From the NCBI GenBank assembly GCA_017507385.1, contig JAFWAX010000012.1, positions 1 through 61,610 of the forward strand: DNA of 61,610 nucleotides, in the 5' to 3' direction. A program made the translations under genes and the position numbers. Below the pieces are notes generated by a model. That model did no database searches, was not told the origin of the DNA, and was given only the letters and a program-made list of their open reading frames with translations. Shown here in pieces: positions 26,704 to 36,131 of the stretch (within the stretch, counting starts at the first letter, position 1; every line of letters begins with the position of its first letter). The stretch comes from Bacteroidaceae bacterium (GTDB lineage: Bacteria; Bacteroidota; Bacteroidia; Bacteroidales; Bacteroidaceae).

Positions 26704-27198
26704 CTATTTGAATATATATTGCTTTATCAGCTGCTGCATGTCCTCAGGTGTTTCTTTTGTCTTGCAGCAGTCAACGATAAATTGGACGAGTTCTTTGGGC
26801 ATGTTGGTCTGCTTTTTCCAAATGTCATGACGAGTGTTCCATGTGCTTTTTGTTGTAGTCTTGTCAACCCAGACAATGGCATCTTTGAGTTTTTCACGTC
26901 CCATTTCAGAATACCATCCATCTTTGAATGTGTAAGTGCCATGCTCATGAGGCATGACAGCACATTGTCCGTCAGACAGGACAAGTAGGGCGCAAGCATA
27001 TTCGCCATCAGCTCCATAATACTTGAATTGTACATAGCCGGTCTCCTTGCCACATACGATTTTGTTTTCGCCTTCCCACTGCATGGATTCCATGAGCCAT
27101 GCACCAACGATTTCCTTGTCGTCGATTTTTACGTTTTGTGCATTAGCCTGCATCGCACTCATGAGTGCCATAGCCATCACTAAAATCACTTGTTTCAT
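26704..27198 (-). CDS. Secreted protein, DUF4488-like
   Basis: A 164-residue protein with signal peptide MKQVILVMAMALMSAMQANAQ. The mature part opens with a lipocalin-like IVGAWLMESMQWEGEN, then GYVQFKYYGADGEYACALLVLSDGQCAV and HGTYTFKDGWYSEMGREK, and ends in an alpha-helical tail with MPKELVQFIVDCC. This pattern resembles Bacteroidetes DUF4488 proteins, which have no known function; the family call is from memory of the pattern and only moderate. It has its own promoter at 27241-27272. Confidence 0.7.
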   Translation of the reverse strand: MKQVILVMAMALMSAMQANAQNVKIDDKEIVGAWLMESMQWEGENKIVCGKETGYVQFKYYGADGEYACALLVLSDGQCAVMPHEHGTYTFKDGWYSEMGREKLKDAIVWVDKTTTKSTWNTRHDIWKKQTNMPKELVQFIVDCCKTKETPEDMQQLIKQYIFK

Positions 27199-27240
27199 AA
27201 TTTTACATTATTTAGGTTAGACATGTTGTGAATCATGATG

Positions 27241-27272
27241 CAAAGGTAAAGGCTTTCTGTAAATTCGTCAAG
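27241..27272 (-). promoter_or_regulatory. Promoter of the secreted-protein gene
   Basis: On the minus strand, CTTG (27269-27272), a 20-bp spacer and TACCTTTG (27241-27248) sit 43 bp before the start codon. The -33 box has one mismatch. Confidence 0.6.
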
Positions 27273-27325
27273 CTTTTATGTTTGCATCTGTTTTGCAAGT
27301 GGTTTGCAAACTGTTTGCACATCTT

Positions 27326-28343
27326 TCATGTGCCGATGGATAGGATGAAATCGTCCCATTCTTTTGTGCCGCCTTTTTTCCCGAAGACCTTCTTGTATAA
27401 TCGGCTGCGCACGGTGCTGATGGTGCTGGTGTCTCGTGCAAGGATGGAAGCAATGTCTGAAGGCGCAATTCTGAGCTTGATGAGCAGGCATACTTGAAAT
27501 TCCAGTTCTGACATCGGATAGAGGTTGCGCAGTTGGCTGATGAAGCCTGGATAGACTTTTTTGATATGGCTCTCTATGCTCTGCCATTCTTCGTCTTTCA
27601 GCCGCTGTCCTGTTGCGATGCGGCGTTGCAAGGTTTCATATTCATGAGAAACAAAAAATGCAGATTCTGCCGATTCAATGGCTTGCTTTACGGCTTGGGA
27701 ATGCTCTTCTTGCACCTCCTGAATCTGTTGCAGCTGTAGCTGAAGCCTTCACTTGGACTTGTGGTTGTCAATGGCAATCCTGACAACGGTGAACAAGATG
27801 AAAATGATGTCAATGGTTGAGTAGATAAATAGATGGATGGTATCAGCTTGCTTGCGTACTTGGGCAGAAAGCACATAATTTTGTACTTCTCTGTTGGCTT
27901 CATCTTGAAAATAATTATAAATGATGTCCCGAATCCCCCCCCCATTCGGAAGCGATGCCGTTGTCGCGACACCATGTGTAGTGATAGCCATGTTGCTGAA
28001 TGATGACGGTGGAGTCATTGAGTATTTTAAAAGGCCTGAAATCATCCTCTTCCAAATAGATGTATTCATTATTGCCTTTATTGATGACTGTTATGTCGCA
28101 TAACATGTTGGGCTTGACAATGAATGCTGATCCTGTTTGATTCAAAACGCATTGGTACAGCACGCTGTCGCCGCTGTACAGGCGTAGAGCTTTGTTGTTT
28201 TTGTCTGAAAAACTGACGACGTCTCCCCACGGCGCTTTTGCTTGTTGCAGAACCCAACCTCCTTCAAGGATATAGGAATCTTTGTCTTGAGTGCTGCATC
28301 CCCACAAAAGGCATGTAGCTAATATCGGTATCAGATGTTTCAT
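27326..28343 (-). pseudogene. Broken membrane-anchored LuxR-type HTH regulator with a G9 tract
   Basis: Three pieces fit one ancestral gene of about 340 codons. Piece one (ATG 28343) has a lipoprotein signal MKHLIPILATCLLWGC and runs to a run of nine C on the plus strand (27935-27943). There the frame is lost; eight or eleven would restore it. Piece two continues as GIRDIIYNYFQDEANREV with a transmembrane helix (HLFIYSTIDIIFILFTVV) and meets a TGA at 27749-27751. Piece three, same frame, is a coiled coil (RLQLQLQQIQEVQEEHS) and a LuxR-like HTH (MSELEFQVCLLIKLRIAPSD, STISTVRSRLYKKVFGKK) to 27326. This order is typical of Bacteroidetes membrane-bound LuxR-HTH regulators. A TAACTTTG box stands at 28358-28365. 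Confidence 0.72.
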
Positions 28344-28446
28344 TGGTGATTTTTGGACAAAGTTACAGAATCTTTAATGGAAATAAGGAAAAAGTGAGTT
28401 TGCAATTAGTTTGCATTATGTGGTGAAAGGTGCCGAAATGGGTACT

Positions 28447-31365
28447 TTACAAGCTGATTTTGATGGATTTGCCATTGTAGGTCAGCATGCTGCCCTTTGT
28501 GTCATCGAGATCCAGAGGGCGAGCCTGTTCCTTGGTGATGAGCACGATATTGAAACGGCGTTCTTTTAGCATGCCCTTGAAGTTTCCTTTTCTGGAATCG
28601 AAAGTGAGTGTGCGTGTTGCATCGTCATACCGGATGTCGATGGTGCTGTATTGTCCTTTCTCGTAGTTGTAGTTGGTTCCTTCGTCTTCGTAGAGCTGGA
28701 ACTGTGCATCTTTTCCTGCATAGACATACAGGTTGATGAGTTCGGCTGGATGCTGGTCGCTCCATTCTATGGCAGGTCCGAATGGTATGATGGAGCCTTC
28801 TGGCACATAGACAGGAATGCGTTTATATGGAGCATCAACCACGAGCTGTTGTCCGCCCTTGATATGCTGTCCTGTGTAGAGGTCGTACCAGTCGCTCTGC
28901 TCAGGAAAATAAATGCTGCGGTTTCTTGCTTTGTATGTAGATACAGGACAGGCCATTAACGACGGTCCGAACATCCATTGGTCTTTGATGTCGTAAACGT
29001 TAGGGTCTCCGTTGAAGTCCATGACAAGCGCTCGCATCATGGTGTAGTCGTGCAGATGTACCCATCCTGCCATGGAGTAGAGATAGGGCATGAGACGATA
29101 GCGGAACTGATGATACCACACGATGCTTTCATAGGCAGGATGTCCTTCTGGGGCAATGTTCCACACCTCTCGCAGAGGCCATTGTCCATGAGCGCGGTAG
29201 ATGGGGATGAAGCAGCCGAACTGGTTCCAGCGTGTTTGCAGTTCTCTCCATTCTTTCAGATCTTCATTTTCCTGCTGGGTCTGGTCGTAAAGCTGCTGTG
29301 CTCTGACATAGCGGTTTTCTACGCAAAATCCACCGATGTCCATCCCCCAGAATGGAAGTCCAGAAAGCGAGTAGTTCATGCCTGCTGTCATCTGTGCGCG
29401 CATGTCTTCCCAGCGAGTGCCGATGTCGCCGCTCCATGTGGCAGTAGAGTAGCGTTGCTCGCCTGCAAAGCCGCTGCGGGTGAGAAGGAATACGCGCTGA
29501 TTGGGATTGACGGAGCGTTGTCCTGTGTAGATGGCATCGGCATTGACGATGCTGTAGGCGTTGAAGTATTCGGTGGATGTACCCAAAGCCGTTGAACCGC
29601 ACAAGGCTTTTCGATACCACATGGGGGTACAGTCGCGTACATTGGGTTCGCTGGCATCCATCCACCAGGCATCTATACCATATTTATATTTAGAGTAGAG
29701 ATTTTTGTCCAATTGCTGCCAAAACATCTTGCGTGCTCCAGCATCGTAGGCATCGTAAAAAGACCCCACATAACCAGGACCGACCCAGTCATGGATGTCG
29801 TCTTCAACAGCTTGGCGATACATCCATCCTTTGCTGTCCAGCTCTTGATAGTTGGAAGTGTTGCAATAGAATTTGGGCCAAACGCTAATCATGAATCGCC
29901 CGTTCATGCTATGTATGCTGTCCATCATCTGCTGTGGATTGGAGAACCGTTCGGCCTCAAATTCATGGCTGCCCCATTGGTCTTCTTTCCAGTAGTTCCA
30001 GTCTTGTACGATGTTGTCGATAGGGATGTGCCAACGTCGAAATTCTGCCAATGTGCCTACAACCTCATCGGCTGTCTTGTAGCGTTCACGGCTTTGCCAG
30101 AAACCTAATGCCCATTTGGGATATACGGGTGCTTTTCCTGTTAGGGTTCGATAGCCGCTGATGACTTCATCGAGATTGTTGCCTGCAATGACGTAGTAAT
30201 CCATGTCGCGGCTCATTTCGTTCCAGATGCTCAGCTTCTCTTGTTCCTCGGTGGTGCGTGGTTCGGCTACTCGTAAGCCGCAATAACTCACGCTTCCGTC
30301 GGGCTGCCACTCGATGCGGAGCTGGGATTTCTTTCCTTTTTCGAGTGAGGTGGCGAATTTGTAAGTATTCGGATTCCATGCAGTTCTCCATCGTTCTGGA
30401 ACGACTTCTTTACCTCCTATATATACTTTGATATATCCTGCGTAGTAGAGAATGAATTGGTAGTTGCTGGTTTCAGCCGGTTCTATGAATCCTTCGTAGA
30501 CGACTTTTGAACCATCGAGTCGGAATCCTTGGGGGAGATTCTGAATGCCGCCTTTGTCTGTTTTTCCGATTTCCGACGTTTCGGGCAGGGCATACTCGAA
30601 GTATAGCGAATCTTCTTGCCGAACTAGCTGATGGCCTTGCCTATCAGTATAGGTGCCTGTGAGATGTCCGGCGTTGCCGTTCTTGTCGTAGAGGCGGAAG
30701 GCTTGGTGCAGCTGCAAATAATCGTTGGGATTACCAAAACGGCAGTAGGAGTAGCTGTCCCAAAGGAGACCGTAATTTTTGTTCGACACAACGAAAGGAA
30801 CGGACACTTTGGTGTTGTATTGGAACAGGTCTTCGTTTTTGCCTTTCAGGTTGAGCTCTTCCGACTGGTGCTGCCCCAAGCCGTAGAAGGCTTCGTCGGC
30901 AGGACTGTGGAAGGTTATGTGCCATGTCCATCCGTTGAGCTGCTGCTCGCTGGGTGTTCCGCTGCCAATCTCTCTTGGGGCTACGCGGTGGGGCTTGAAG
31001 GTCTTGCGCTCTTCGCTGAGCAGCACATCTCCTTGAGCATCGAGGAATGTGAGTGCGCCGCTGTGTCGGTTGACGGTTGCTGTCACGTTCTTGGCCTTGA
31101 CGCTGACAGCCAGAGGGCTTTCCTCTACTGTGAAGGAGGGCTTTTGTGTTTGTTCAACGATGATGAGGCTTGGTGCTTTGTGTGGCAGTTCATCTTCGCA
31201 GGTTGCCTGCACGCGGATGATGTTGTCGGTTACGACTTGCAAGCGTATCACTCGGGTTTGGCTGCTATCGGGGCGTATGGTTACGAAGGTGCCTTTTGTT
31301 TGCACGTCGGCTGCTGTGGCTGATAGGGTTGCGAGGGCTGCTAAGAGCAGATGGAGTTGTCTCAT
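28447..31365 (-). CDS. Glycoside hydrolase family 31 with PA14 insert, alpha-xylosidase-like
   Basis: A 972-residue secreted enzyme. The ATG at 31365 (MRQLHLLLAALATLSATAA) starts a signal peptide; the open frame further upstream overlaps the DUF2752 gene and is not credible. The GH31 nucleophile lies in WWMDASEPN (Asp570), with NIVQDWNYWKEDQWG upstream and GDIGTRWEDMR downstream. A PA14 domain is inserted in the N-terminal beta-sandwich at about residues 285-370 (FIEPAETSNYQFILYYAGYI). PA14-bearing GH31 enzymes act on xyloglucan oligosaccharides in characterised relatives, so alpha-xylosidase is favoured over alpha-glucosidase. It is 23 bp downstream of the DUF2752 gene. Confidence 0.93.
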   Translation of the reverse strand: MRQLHLLLAALATLSATAADVQTKGTFVTIRPDSSQTRVIRLQVVTDNIIRVQATCEDELPHKAPSLIIVEQTQKPSFTVEESPLAVSVKAKNVTATVNRHSGALTFLDAQGDVLLSEERKTFKPHRVAPREIGSGTPSEQQLNGWTWHITFHSPADEAFYGLGQHQSEELNLKGKNEDLFQYNTKVSVPFVVSNKNYGLLWDSYSYCRFGNPNDYLQLHQAFRLYDKNGNAGHLTGTYTDRQGHQLVRQEDSLYFEYALPETSEIGKTDKGGIQNLPQGFRLDGSKVVYEGFIEPAETSNYQFILYYAGYIKVYIGGKEVVPERWRTAWNPNTYKFATSLEKGKKSQLRIEWQPDGSVSYCGLRVAEPRTTEEQEKLSIWNEMSRDMDYYVIAGNNLDEVISGYRTLTGKAPVYPKWALGFWQSRERYKTADEVVGTLAEFRRWHIPIDNIVQDWNYWKEDQWGSHEFEAERFSNPQQMMDSIHSMNGRFMISVWPKFYCNTSNYQELDSKGWMYRQAVEDDIHDWVGPGYVGSFYDAYDAGARKMFWQQLDKNLYSKYKYGIDAWWMDASEPNVRDCTPMWYRKALCGSTALGTSTEYFNAYSIVNADAIYTGQRSVNPNQRVFLLTRSGFAGEQRYSTATWSGDIGTRWEDMRAQMTAGMNYSLSGLPFWGMDIGGFCVENRYVRAQQLYDQTQQENEDLKEWRELQTRWNQFGCFIPIYRAHGQWPLREVWNIAPEGHPAYESIVWYHQFRYRLMPYLYSMAGWVHLHDYTMMRALVMDFNGDPNVYDIKDQWMFGPSLMACPVSTYKARNRSIYFPEQSDWYDLYTGQHIKGGQQLVVDAPYKRIPVYVPEGSIIPFGPAIEWSDQHPAELINLYVYAGKDAQFQLYEDEGTNYNYEKGQYSTIDIRYDDATRTLTFDSRKGNFKGMLKERRFNIVLITKEQARPLDLDDTKGSMLTYNGKSIKISL

Positions 31366-31388
31366 GGTTTGTTTTTTTTGATGAATGG

Positions 31389-31859
31389 TTATAGATTCAA
31401 CAGATTGCGCAAGATTCCCCAGATGATGCACAGCACGATGTATGTCTTGATGGCGAGGGGATGCAATACCCACTTGCGGAATGTGCTGCCGCATCGGAGG
31501 TGTTTCATGCCTTCTGCGACTGTAAGGGCAATGAGGTAGGGGATGCTGATGACGAAGAAGGCGTTGTGTCTCAGCGAGAGGCTGATATTGCCATGCAGCA
31601 GCGCGTGGATGGCACGTTGCATACCACAGGCAGGGCATTCTATGCCTGTGAAGAGATATAGGGGGCATTTTAGTGTCCACAAGTGCTGAGAGGGGTCGAT
31701 GAGGGCGTAGAACAAGATGATGCCAGCGGCAAATGCTGCAATCAGCAGGATGGGGAAAATGGATGTTGTTTCCGTTGCATTTTGCGGCGCATGGACACCG
31801 CTCGTTTTGAGTGTGTCCGAGGGCTGTGGCAGTTGCTCGCTGATGTCTTTCTTTCCCAT
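31389..31859 (-). CDS. DUF2752 membrane protein
   Basis: A 156-residue protein. The ATG at 31859 is preferred because the earlier ATG at 31880 overlaps the TAACTTTG promoter box. DUF2752 proteins are small membrane proteins of unknown function with a C-P-x-C-G-x-x-R motif, seen here as IECPACGMQRAIHALLHG. Three hydrophobic helices are visible: FPILLIAAFAAGIILFYALI, HNAFFVISIPYLIALTV and IKTYIVLCIIWGILRNLL. A metal- or cofactor-binding role for the cysteine pair is speculative. Confidence 0.85.
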   Translation of the reverse strand: MGKKDISEQLPQPSDTLKTSGVHAPQNATETTSIFPILLIAAFAAGIILFYALIDPSQHLWTLKCPLYLFTGIECPACGMQRAIHALLHGNISLSLRHNAFFVISIPYLIALTVAEGMKHLRCGSTFRKWVLHPLAIKTYIVLCIIWGILRNLLNL

Positions 31860-31877
31860 ATCTTGATTCTCTTCATG

Positions 31878-31909
31878 CAAAGTTACAATAAAAAAACCAT
31901 AATGGCAAT
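31878..31909 (-). promoter_or_regulatory. Promoter of the DUF2752 / GH31 unit
   Basis: On the minus strand, ATTG (31906-31909), a 20-bp spacer and TAACTTTG (31878-31885). Initiation near 31871 supports the start codon at 31859. Confidence 0.6.
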
Positions 31910-31965
31910 AGGTGTGTGGAAAATATGGGATTTCCTGTCAAACGCCATGCTTTTGGGGAGGATTG

Positions 31966-32028
31966 CGATGCAGGGTGCAGCGTAATTACGATAGAGGGTG
32001 TAACGTAATTAGGATGCAGGGTGTAACG
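31966..32028. repeat. 23-bp-period array, AGGGTGT class (3 units)
   Basis: Units CGATGCAGGGTGCAGCG (31966-31982), CGATAGAGGGTGTAACG (31989-32005) and GGATGCAGGGTGTAACG (32012-32028) are all in one direction. Both 6-bp spacers are TAATTA. It lies in the divergent intergenic region between the DUF2752 and ModF-like genes. Confidence 0.9.
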
Positions 32029-32154
32029 AAAGTGAGGTGCAAGTGAAAACAGATGAATGTGTGGCTTGGAGCCAAAGACAAGGCTTGCGTGGAGGCATTG
32101 GGGGAGTGTGGCGTGTGAATCGATTGGGCAGTTAGAAGGATTTTTACTTTACTC

Positions 32155-32186
32155 ATTGATTATTCCGATTTATTTCCGTACCTTTG
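32155..32186 (+). promoter_or_regulatory. Promoter of the ModF-like gene
   Basis: ATTG (32155-32158), a 20-bp spacer and TACCTTTG (32179-32186) lie 19 bp before the ATG at 32205. The -33 box has one mismatch. Confidence 0.6.
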
Positions 32187-32204
32187 TGTACATTTTTTCT
32201 TATT

Positions 32205-33800
32205 ATGCAGAAAATCATAGAAATAAAAGGTGGGGTAGTGCGCCATCCGCAGTTCAGGATGAATGCGCCCATAGACTTTGAATTGCTGGCAGGAGAGCAG
32301 CTGGCCATCGTGGGCGATAATGGAAGCGGCAAGTCGCGATTGGTGGATGTGCTGACGGGAAAGTGTGCTCTGATGCCGATGAATGAAGTGAAATATGATT
32401 TCGCTCCGAGCATGGCAAAGCTGGTGAGTGACAATGTGAAGTATCTGACATTCAGGGATTCGTATGGAACAGGAGAAGGTGTGTACTACCATCAGCAGCG
32501 ATGGAATCAGAATGATATAGAAGAAACTCCGCTGGTGAGAGACTTGCTGGCTGAATCGTTTCGTATGGCAGAGGAGGGATTGATGCGCCAATCGGTTTTT
32601 GACAAGTTTCTGGTAAGAGACGAAACGCCTGAACAACGGAATGCCCGTTTGGCCGAGGAAAAAGCTGCCAAAGAACAGATGCATCAGGAGCTGGAGAAGG
32701 TGAAAGGGCATTTGTATGAGATATTCCATTTGGAAGAATTGCTGGATAAGCATATTATATTGTTGAGCAGTGGGGAATTGAGGAAGTTCCAATTGACAAA
32801 AACGCTGCTGACCAATCCAAGGGTTCTCATCATGGACAATCCTTTCATTGGATTGGATGTGAAGGCTCGAGGACAATTGGCGGAGTTCCTGACGCTCTTG
32901 ACAAAGGAAACGAATGTGTCGGTGGTGCTCGTGCTGTCGAAGACGGACGATGTGCCAGGCTTTGTTACTCATGTCGTGCCAGTAAAGAATCTGGAAGTGG
33001 GGCAGAAGATGACATTGCAAGAGTACCGAATGGCCATGGAGCCTGTTCCCGAACGGATGCTTTCGGAAGAGAAGGAGAAATCAATACTTTCGCTTCCGTA
33101 TCAAAATGAATATCATAGCGATGATGGTTCTGAATTAAAGCAAGTAATTGACTTTAGAAATGTGAATATTCGCTATGGTGAACGCGTTATCTTGAAGGAC
33201 TTGAATTTTACCGTGATGAATGGTGAACACTGGGCTTTGAGTGGCGAAAATGGTGCTGGAAAATCAACGTTGCTGAGCATTGTCTGTGCGGACAACCCGC
33301 AGAGCTATGCCAATGACATTGTGCTGTTTGGACATCAGCGTGGAAGGGGCGAGAGCATCTGGGATATAAAAAAGCATATCGGCTACATTTCTCCAGAAAT
33401 GCACCGTGCCTATATGCGTGACATCCCAGCTATTGACATTGTTGCCAGCGGATTGAATGATATGGTAGGGCTGTATAGGAAGCCTAAGCCTGAACAGAAG
33501 TCGATTTGCGAATTTTGGTTGGATGTGTTTGGCGTTAAGAAGTATGCGGATACGACATTCCTAAAATTGAGCAGTGGGGAACAGCGGCTGGTGTTGCTGG
33601 CTCGCGCTTTTGTGAAAGACCCATCGTTGCTAATTCTGGATGAGCCGTTGCATGGCCTTGACTTGAAGAACAGGAGGCTGGTGAAGGATGTTATTGAAGT
33701 GTTCTGCAAGAGGCGCAACAAGACGTTGCTGATGGTGACGCATTATCGTGAGGAGTTTCCGCGGAATATCGACCACGAAATTTACTTGAAAAAGAATTGA
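32205..33800 (+). CDS. ModF/PhrA-like tandem ABC ATPase
   Basis: A 531-residue cytosolic protein with two ABC ATPase domains and no membrane segment. Domain one has Walker A GDNGSGKS (about 37-44) and signature LLSSGELRKFQL; domain two has GENGAGKST and LSSGEQRLVLLARAF followed by LLILDEPLHGLD. This matches E. coli ModF (PhrA), whose function is not established, more closely than ABC-F ribosome factors, which have a linker of a different type. It is followed by the YqiA-like gene 29 bp downstream, suggesting one transcript. Confidence 0.85.
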   Translation: MQKIIEIKGGVVRHPQFRMNAPIDFELLAGEQLAIVGDNGSGKSRLVDVLTGKCALMPMNEVKYDFAPSMAKLVSDNVKYLTFRDSYGTGEGVYYHQQRWNQNDIEETPLVRDLLAESFRMAEEGLMRQSVFDKFLVRDETPEQRNARLAEEKAAKEQMHQELEKVKGHLYEIFHLEELLDKHIILLSSGELRKFQLTKTLLTNPRVLIMDNPFIGLDVKARGQLAEFLTLLTKETNVSVVLVLSKTDDVPGFVTHVVPVKNLEVGQKMTLQEYRMAMEPVPERMLSEEKEKSILSLPYQNEYHSDDGSELKQVIDFRNVNIRYGERVILKDLNFTVMNGEHWALSGENGAGKSTLLSIVCADNPQSYANDIVLFGHQRGRGESIWDIKKHIGYISPEMHRAYMRDIPAIDIVASGLNDMVGLYRKPKPEQKSICEFWLDVFGVKKYADTTFLKLSSGEQRLVLLARAFVKDPSLLILDEPLHGLDLKNRRLVKDVIEVFCKRRNKTLLMVTHYREEFPRNIDHEIYLKKN

Positions 33801-33829
33801 CGCAAGCAATTAAATAAAGATGTAAAAAT

Positions 33830-34414
33830 ATGAAAATCATTTATTTTCATGGGTTTGGCTCTTCTCATGCCAGCGGAACGGTGGAAATACTGCGGAGGGA
33901 GCTTGTGAATGACGAGATTATAGCTCCCGACATCCCTGTTGACCCTGTGGATGCGCTTTCTTATCTGAAGGAACTTTGCCAGACGGAACAGCCTGACCTC
34001 GTCATTGGTACAAGCATGGGAGGAATGTATGCGCAGCAGATGCGTGACTTCAAGCGCATTCTTGTGAACCCTGCTTTCACGATGTCAACCATGTCGAAAA
34101 CATTTAGGACGGGGGAGTTCCATTTTTTCAATGGACGATACGATGGCGCTAAAACGTTCAGAATAACAAAGGACATCATTCAGCATCATAATCAGATGGA
34201 ACGTCAGCAATTCAAGAACATTACAGCAGAGCAGAAAGAAACGTGCTGGTGTCTGGTGGGAATTCATGATATAGCTGTGACAAATGCAGAAGCGCTTTTC
34301 AAGAAGAACTATTTGGCTGACCATGTGCAGCGTTTTGATGGTGAACATCAACTGAATGAAAAGGTTATCAAGAAAGTGCTCATTCCACTTGTGGAGAAAT
34401 TGAGACAGGCTTGA
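33830..34414 (+). CDS. YqiA/YcfP family alpha/beta-hydrolase
   Basis: A 194-residue small esterase of the UPF0227 group. Visible are IIYFHGFGSS (oxyanion side), nucleophile GTSMGG with Ser62, the Asp in a GIHDIAVTNAEA loop and the catalytic His in DGEHQLNEK near the end. E. coli YqiA cleaves short-chain esters in vitro; the natural substrate is unknown. It is probably translated from the ModF-like transcript. Confidence 0.9.
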   Translation: MKIIYFHGFGSSHASGTVEILRRELVNDEIIAPDIPVDPVDALSYLKELCQTEQPDLVIGTSMGGMYAQQMRDFKRILVNPAFTMSTMSKTFRTGEFHFFNGRYDGAKTFRITKDIIQHHNQMERQQFKNITAEQKETCWCLVGIHDIAVTNAEALFKKNYLADHVQRFDGEHQLNEKVIKKVLIPLVEKLRQA

Positions 34415-34596
34415 TATAGCACAAGCTTGATATTGCAAAGAAAAGAAAGCGGCTGTCAGTTCATGGAGAACTTAATAGCCACCTTCCTTATGATTGTAAG
34501 GAAATCTTATGTATGGCTTTGATTAAACATGGGTTTGACGAATCCCATCACCATCCTTTGTCGCCATGATGTCAGAATAAGAGACAAATAATTGAC

Positions 34597-34659
34597 CGTA
34601 CCCCTCGGGTACGATACATCGCACCCCTCGGGTTCGCCATGGCGTACCCGAGGGGTGCG
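34597..34659. repeat. 23-bp-period array, divergent class (3 units)
   Basis: Units CGTACCCCTCGGGTACG (34597-34613), CGCACCCCTCGGGTTCG (34620-34636) and CGTACCCGAGGGGTGCG (34643-34659) have spacers ATACAT and CCATGG. The first is a perfect 7-3-7 palindrome. Geometry is identical to the GTGCCCCAC class although the bases differ. The rest of 34415-34766 shows no gene. Confidence 0.9.
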
Positions 34660-34766
34660 GTTTTATAGAAAGGCACCTTCCTTTCTTTTTTCGACATCAG
34701 TTCTACTTTTTCAACATGAGTTCCAATAGGATTTGAATATAAGCTGATTTGCCGAGCTCACGTTGT

Positions 34767-36125
34767 TTATCTGAAGCTGGAGTAGATGACTTCCATCTTG
34801 ACGCTGCCTTCTTCTCCTCCTACCAGCCGTGCGCTGCTCATGCTGAAATCGTGGTTGAGCTTAACGATATTTCCGCTGGAGTCTTCAGTTGATTCTACTG
34901 GAATAAGAAGTACTTTGTTCCAGTTTTCTGTAGCCTTCCCATCTCGTTTCTCATTGACCATTCTTGTGACGAGCCTTGCTATGTTGCTGAAGACGTAAGA
35001 ATTGGTGCTGGAATTGAATGTGGCGAGATATGACTCTTGGCTGTCATTTACATGGTAGTTCTCGAAAAATCCGTTCAAGTAGTCGTCAAGGCGAACCATC
35101 AGGATGGTTTGAGGGATGTCAAGCTTGAATGAGCTCTGTGTCAAGTCGTTGTATCTGATGAAAGTAATCTTTGCCGAATTGATGGTGTCCTGTACATTTA
35201 TCATGTCAGCAGGAATATTGGCAAGCGTAAAGATGCCTGCCGGAGTTTTCAGGTAGGTTGCGCTTTTATCGTCAAGCAATTCTTCCAGATTGGAGTTTTC
35301 AAAGCGTGTAGCTTCAACAACGGCATCTGTTGCAGCAAAAGAACTTACACCTAATGTGTCTTTCTTGTACTCTTCATCGTAGTAGTTGAAATACATGTTC
35401 ATTTGTACGATGTCGATATATGCCATTGCTCCATCGCCATATTCGAGCTTGAAATAGAGTCCTTTACTGCAAGGATTTCCACTCTTGAGCCATGATGCGG
35501 TGTTGGCAAAGTGCTCTGGGTTTTTGCGATAGTCGCGAATGATTTTTGTTCCGATGCTATTGGGAAGCGATACGCGTATGTTGTTATTGTATTCTTTTGA
35601 CCATCTTGCCGAGTCGGTAATTGTGCGGTCGTTGATGGTGAACCATTTGGTTGCTATAGGCTTAGCACTTGTGTCGTAGTAGTTTTCTGGATTAATGTTC
35701 GTGTAGTAGTCGGCATTGGGATCCAATTGCTGGTTCAGTTCATAGACACTAAGTTTGAATGATGCCAGAGAGTCGCCCGCAAAGTCTTCTATAAAGAGAC
35801 GAAGGTCAAGTTGAATACATGAGTCGTTTTCGATATGCTGTGGCAGAGCAAAACTCTCATCGCAATTGAACTGTACAAGGAAATCGCTCTTGATAGTTGT
35901 TCCTGTCTCGGGGTCGGTGAATCTCCCGAAAAAGGACTTGCTGGTGCGTGCAAGTACAGAATCCCCCACAGCGTATGACTCTGTGCTGACATCGTATGTC
36001 TGATAGTTCTTTGTGACAAGGTCGGTCGTAGGCATCATGTCAATACCTAATGTGGCGCTATCCTCATCACAAGAGGCGAACATGAGCAATGCTGCTGCCG
36101 ATGCTAAAAAATACTTTATACTCAT
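34767..36125 (-). CDS. DUF4270 family lipoprotein
   Basis: A 452-residue protein. MSIKYFLASAAALLMFASC gives a lipobox with Cys19 followed by DEDS, suggesting surface export of the lipoprotein. DUF4270 is a Bacteroidetes family without known function; its N-terminal signature ATLGIDMMPTTDLV and YAVGDSVLARTSKSFFGRFTDPETG is intact. It lies 6 bp downstream of the GlgA-like gene, an arrangement conserved in Bacteroidales. A shared function with starch or glycogen metabolism is inferred from that neighbourhood only. Confidence 0.88.
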   Translation of the reverse strand: MSIKYFLASAAALLMFASCDEDSATLGIDMMPTTDLVTKNYQTYDVSTESYAVGDSVLARTSKSFFGRFTDPETGTTIKSDFLVQFNCDESFALPQHIENDSCIQLDLRLFIEDFAGDSLASFKLSVYELNQQLDPNADYYTNINPENYYDTSAKPIATKWFTINDRTITDSARWSKEYNNNIRVSLPNSIGTKIIRDYRKNPEHFANTASWLKSGNPCSKGLYFKLEYGDGAMAYIDIVQMNMYFNYYDEEYKKDTLGVSSFAATDAVVEATRFENSNLEELLDDKSATYLKTPAGIFTLANIPADMINVQDTINSAKITFIRYNDLTQSSFKLDIPQTILMVRLDDYLNGFFENYHVNDSQESYLATFNSSTNSYVFSNIARLVTRMVNEKRDGKATENWNKVLLIPVESTEDSSGNIVKLNHDFSMSSARLVGGEEGSVKMEVIYSSFR

Positions 36126-36131
36126 TTCTTT

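Noticed and set aside
31366-31680. N-terminal extension of the GH31 frame
   Set aside because: The extra 105 residues overlap the DUF2752 gene in another frame and have no signal peptide, whereas the ATG at 31365 starts a good one.
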